The notes beneath the pieces are model-generated. The model saw nothing but the letters and a program-made list of their open reading frames with translations, was not told the DNA's origin and did no database searches. A stretch of 5,724 nt of DNA, from positions 1 to 5,724 of the forward strand of contig CAJYOV010000351.1 in NCBI GenBank assembly GCA_913776405.1, given 5' to 3'. A program made the position numbers and the translations under genes. Numbering within the stretch: the stretch's first letter is position 1; each line of letters opens with the position of its first letter. This document shows positions 5,461 to 5,724 of this stretch, in pieces. The stretch is from Pseudobdellovibrionaceae bacterium. Lineage in GTDB: Bacteria; Bdellovibrionota; Bdellovibrionia; Bdellovibrionales; JAMPXM01.

Positions 5461-5724
5461 TTGGAATTTTTCACGCGCTCACTGAAACACGATGATGCCG
5501 AAGCATTTCTTGAAATGAATCGCGCAATCGCTTCGATCCCCGGTGGTTTCGTTCGTACCGAAGAAGAGATGACTCTCGACTGGGCGAAAAAAACAATCGC
5601 ACGCGGTCTCGATGGCGGTATCGCGATCGGCGCTCTAGAGCGCGGCTCGGGTCGCCTCATGGGTGCGATCACAAGTCGTCGATTGAAGTTGAAAGCGTTT
5701 GAGCATGTTCTCTCGCATGTCACA
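5461..5724 (+). CDS. Probable GNAT-family N-acetyltransferase, N-terminal part
   Basis: The frame is open for 88 codons and runs off the window. The translation begins MEFFTRSLKHDDAEAFLEMN and continues with IPGGFVRTEEEMTLDW (26-41). It ends with GRLMGAITSRRLKLKAFEHVLSHVT (64-88), which fits the strand pair before the acetyl-CoA-binding motif of GNAT enzymes (a G-x-I strand, then a short loop, then an H-V-L strand). The diagnostic Q/RxxGxG/A acetyl-CoA loop would lie beyond the window edge, so the call rests on the N-terminal pattern only. The substrate is unknown. The start is inferred as TTG 5461: the tpiA stop lies two codons upstream in the same frame, and GAAGG is well spaced. The 3-base gap implies co-transcription and possibly coupled translation with tpiA. 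Many genomes have secG after tpiA; here this gene occupies that place. The next in-frame ATG, at 5515, would remove the first strand. Confidence 0.7.
   Translation, partial: MEFFTRSLKHDDAEAFLEMNRAIASIPGGFVRTEEEMTLDWAKKTIARGLDGGIAIGALERGSGRLMGAITSRRLKLKAFEHVLSHVT

Noticed and set aside
5454..5723. Minus-strand open frame opposite the acetyltransferase
   Set aside because: Its translation is Arg/Ser/Pro-rich and unlike any family I know, while the plus strand gives a GNAT-like protein joined to tpiA. It is a shadow frame.
1..5724. CRISPR array, tRNA or rRNA gene, transposase, toxin-antitoxin or novel defence system
   Set aside because: Coding sequence of known housekeeping families fills almost the whole window, and the two spacers are too short and lack the required repeats or folds. 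I see no sign of an undescribed multi-gene system.

Overview
This is a stretch of ordinary bacterial chromosome whose first 45 bases are not genomic. Bases 1-45 read as the end of an Illumina P5 adapter, an 8-base i5 index and the read-1 sequencing-primer site, so the window almost certainly starts at an untrimmed contig end. Genomic sequence begins near position 46. All genes are on the + strand, and the base composition looks moderate (roughly half G+C by eye).

Layout: (1) 46-2139 holds the 3' part of tmk (thymidylate kinase), then holB (clamp-loader subunit delta prime, overlapping tmk by 13 bases), then a TatD-family metal-dependent hydrolase (10 bases further on). This tmk-holB-ycfH order is the one known from Escherichia coli and many other Proteobacteria. 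(2) 2140-2286 is a 147-base spacer with a small inverted repeat and no recognisable gene. (3) 2287-4588 holds gapA and pgk, 4 bases apart. (4) 4589-4686 is a 98-base spacer filled by two inverted repeats that look like a dispersed REP-type element. (5) 4687-5457 is tpiA, with a TTG start. (6) 5461-5724 is the N-terminal part of a probable GNAT acetyltransferase, which also appears to use TTG, starts 3 bases after tpiA and runs off the right edge.

The first block makes dTDP for DNA synthesis, loads the replicative clamp and adds a TatD nuclease or hydrolase. The second block contains three consecutive-pathway enzymes of lower glycolysis and gluconeogenesis: triose-phosphate isomerase, glyceraldehyde-3-phosphate dehydrogenase and phosphoglycerate kinase. 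gapA and pgk show strong codon bias (Phe TTC in 14 of 15 and 14 of 16 codons), whereas tpiA and tatD do not (5 of 11 each). This suggests that high expression is confined to the gapA-pgk pair.

The organism is most likely a Gram-negative, proteobacterium-like species. The style of the PGK and GAPDH sequences recalls Bdellovibrio relatives, but this is an impression from memory and no marker here proves it. I see no defence system, mobile element, CRISPR array, RNA gene or undescribed multi-gene system. The noteworthy points are the adapter, the two related-looking spacers, the N-terminal extension of PGK, the codon-bias step and the TTG starts.
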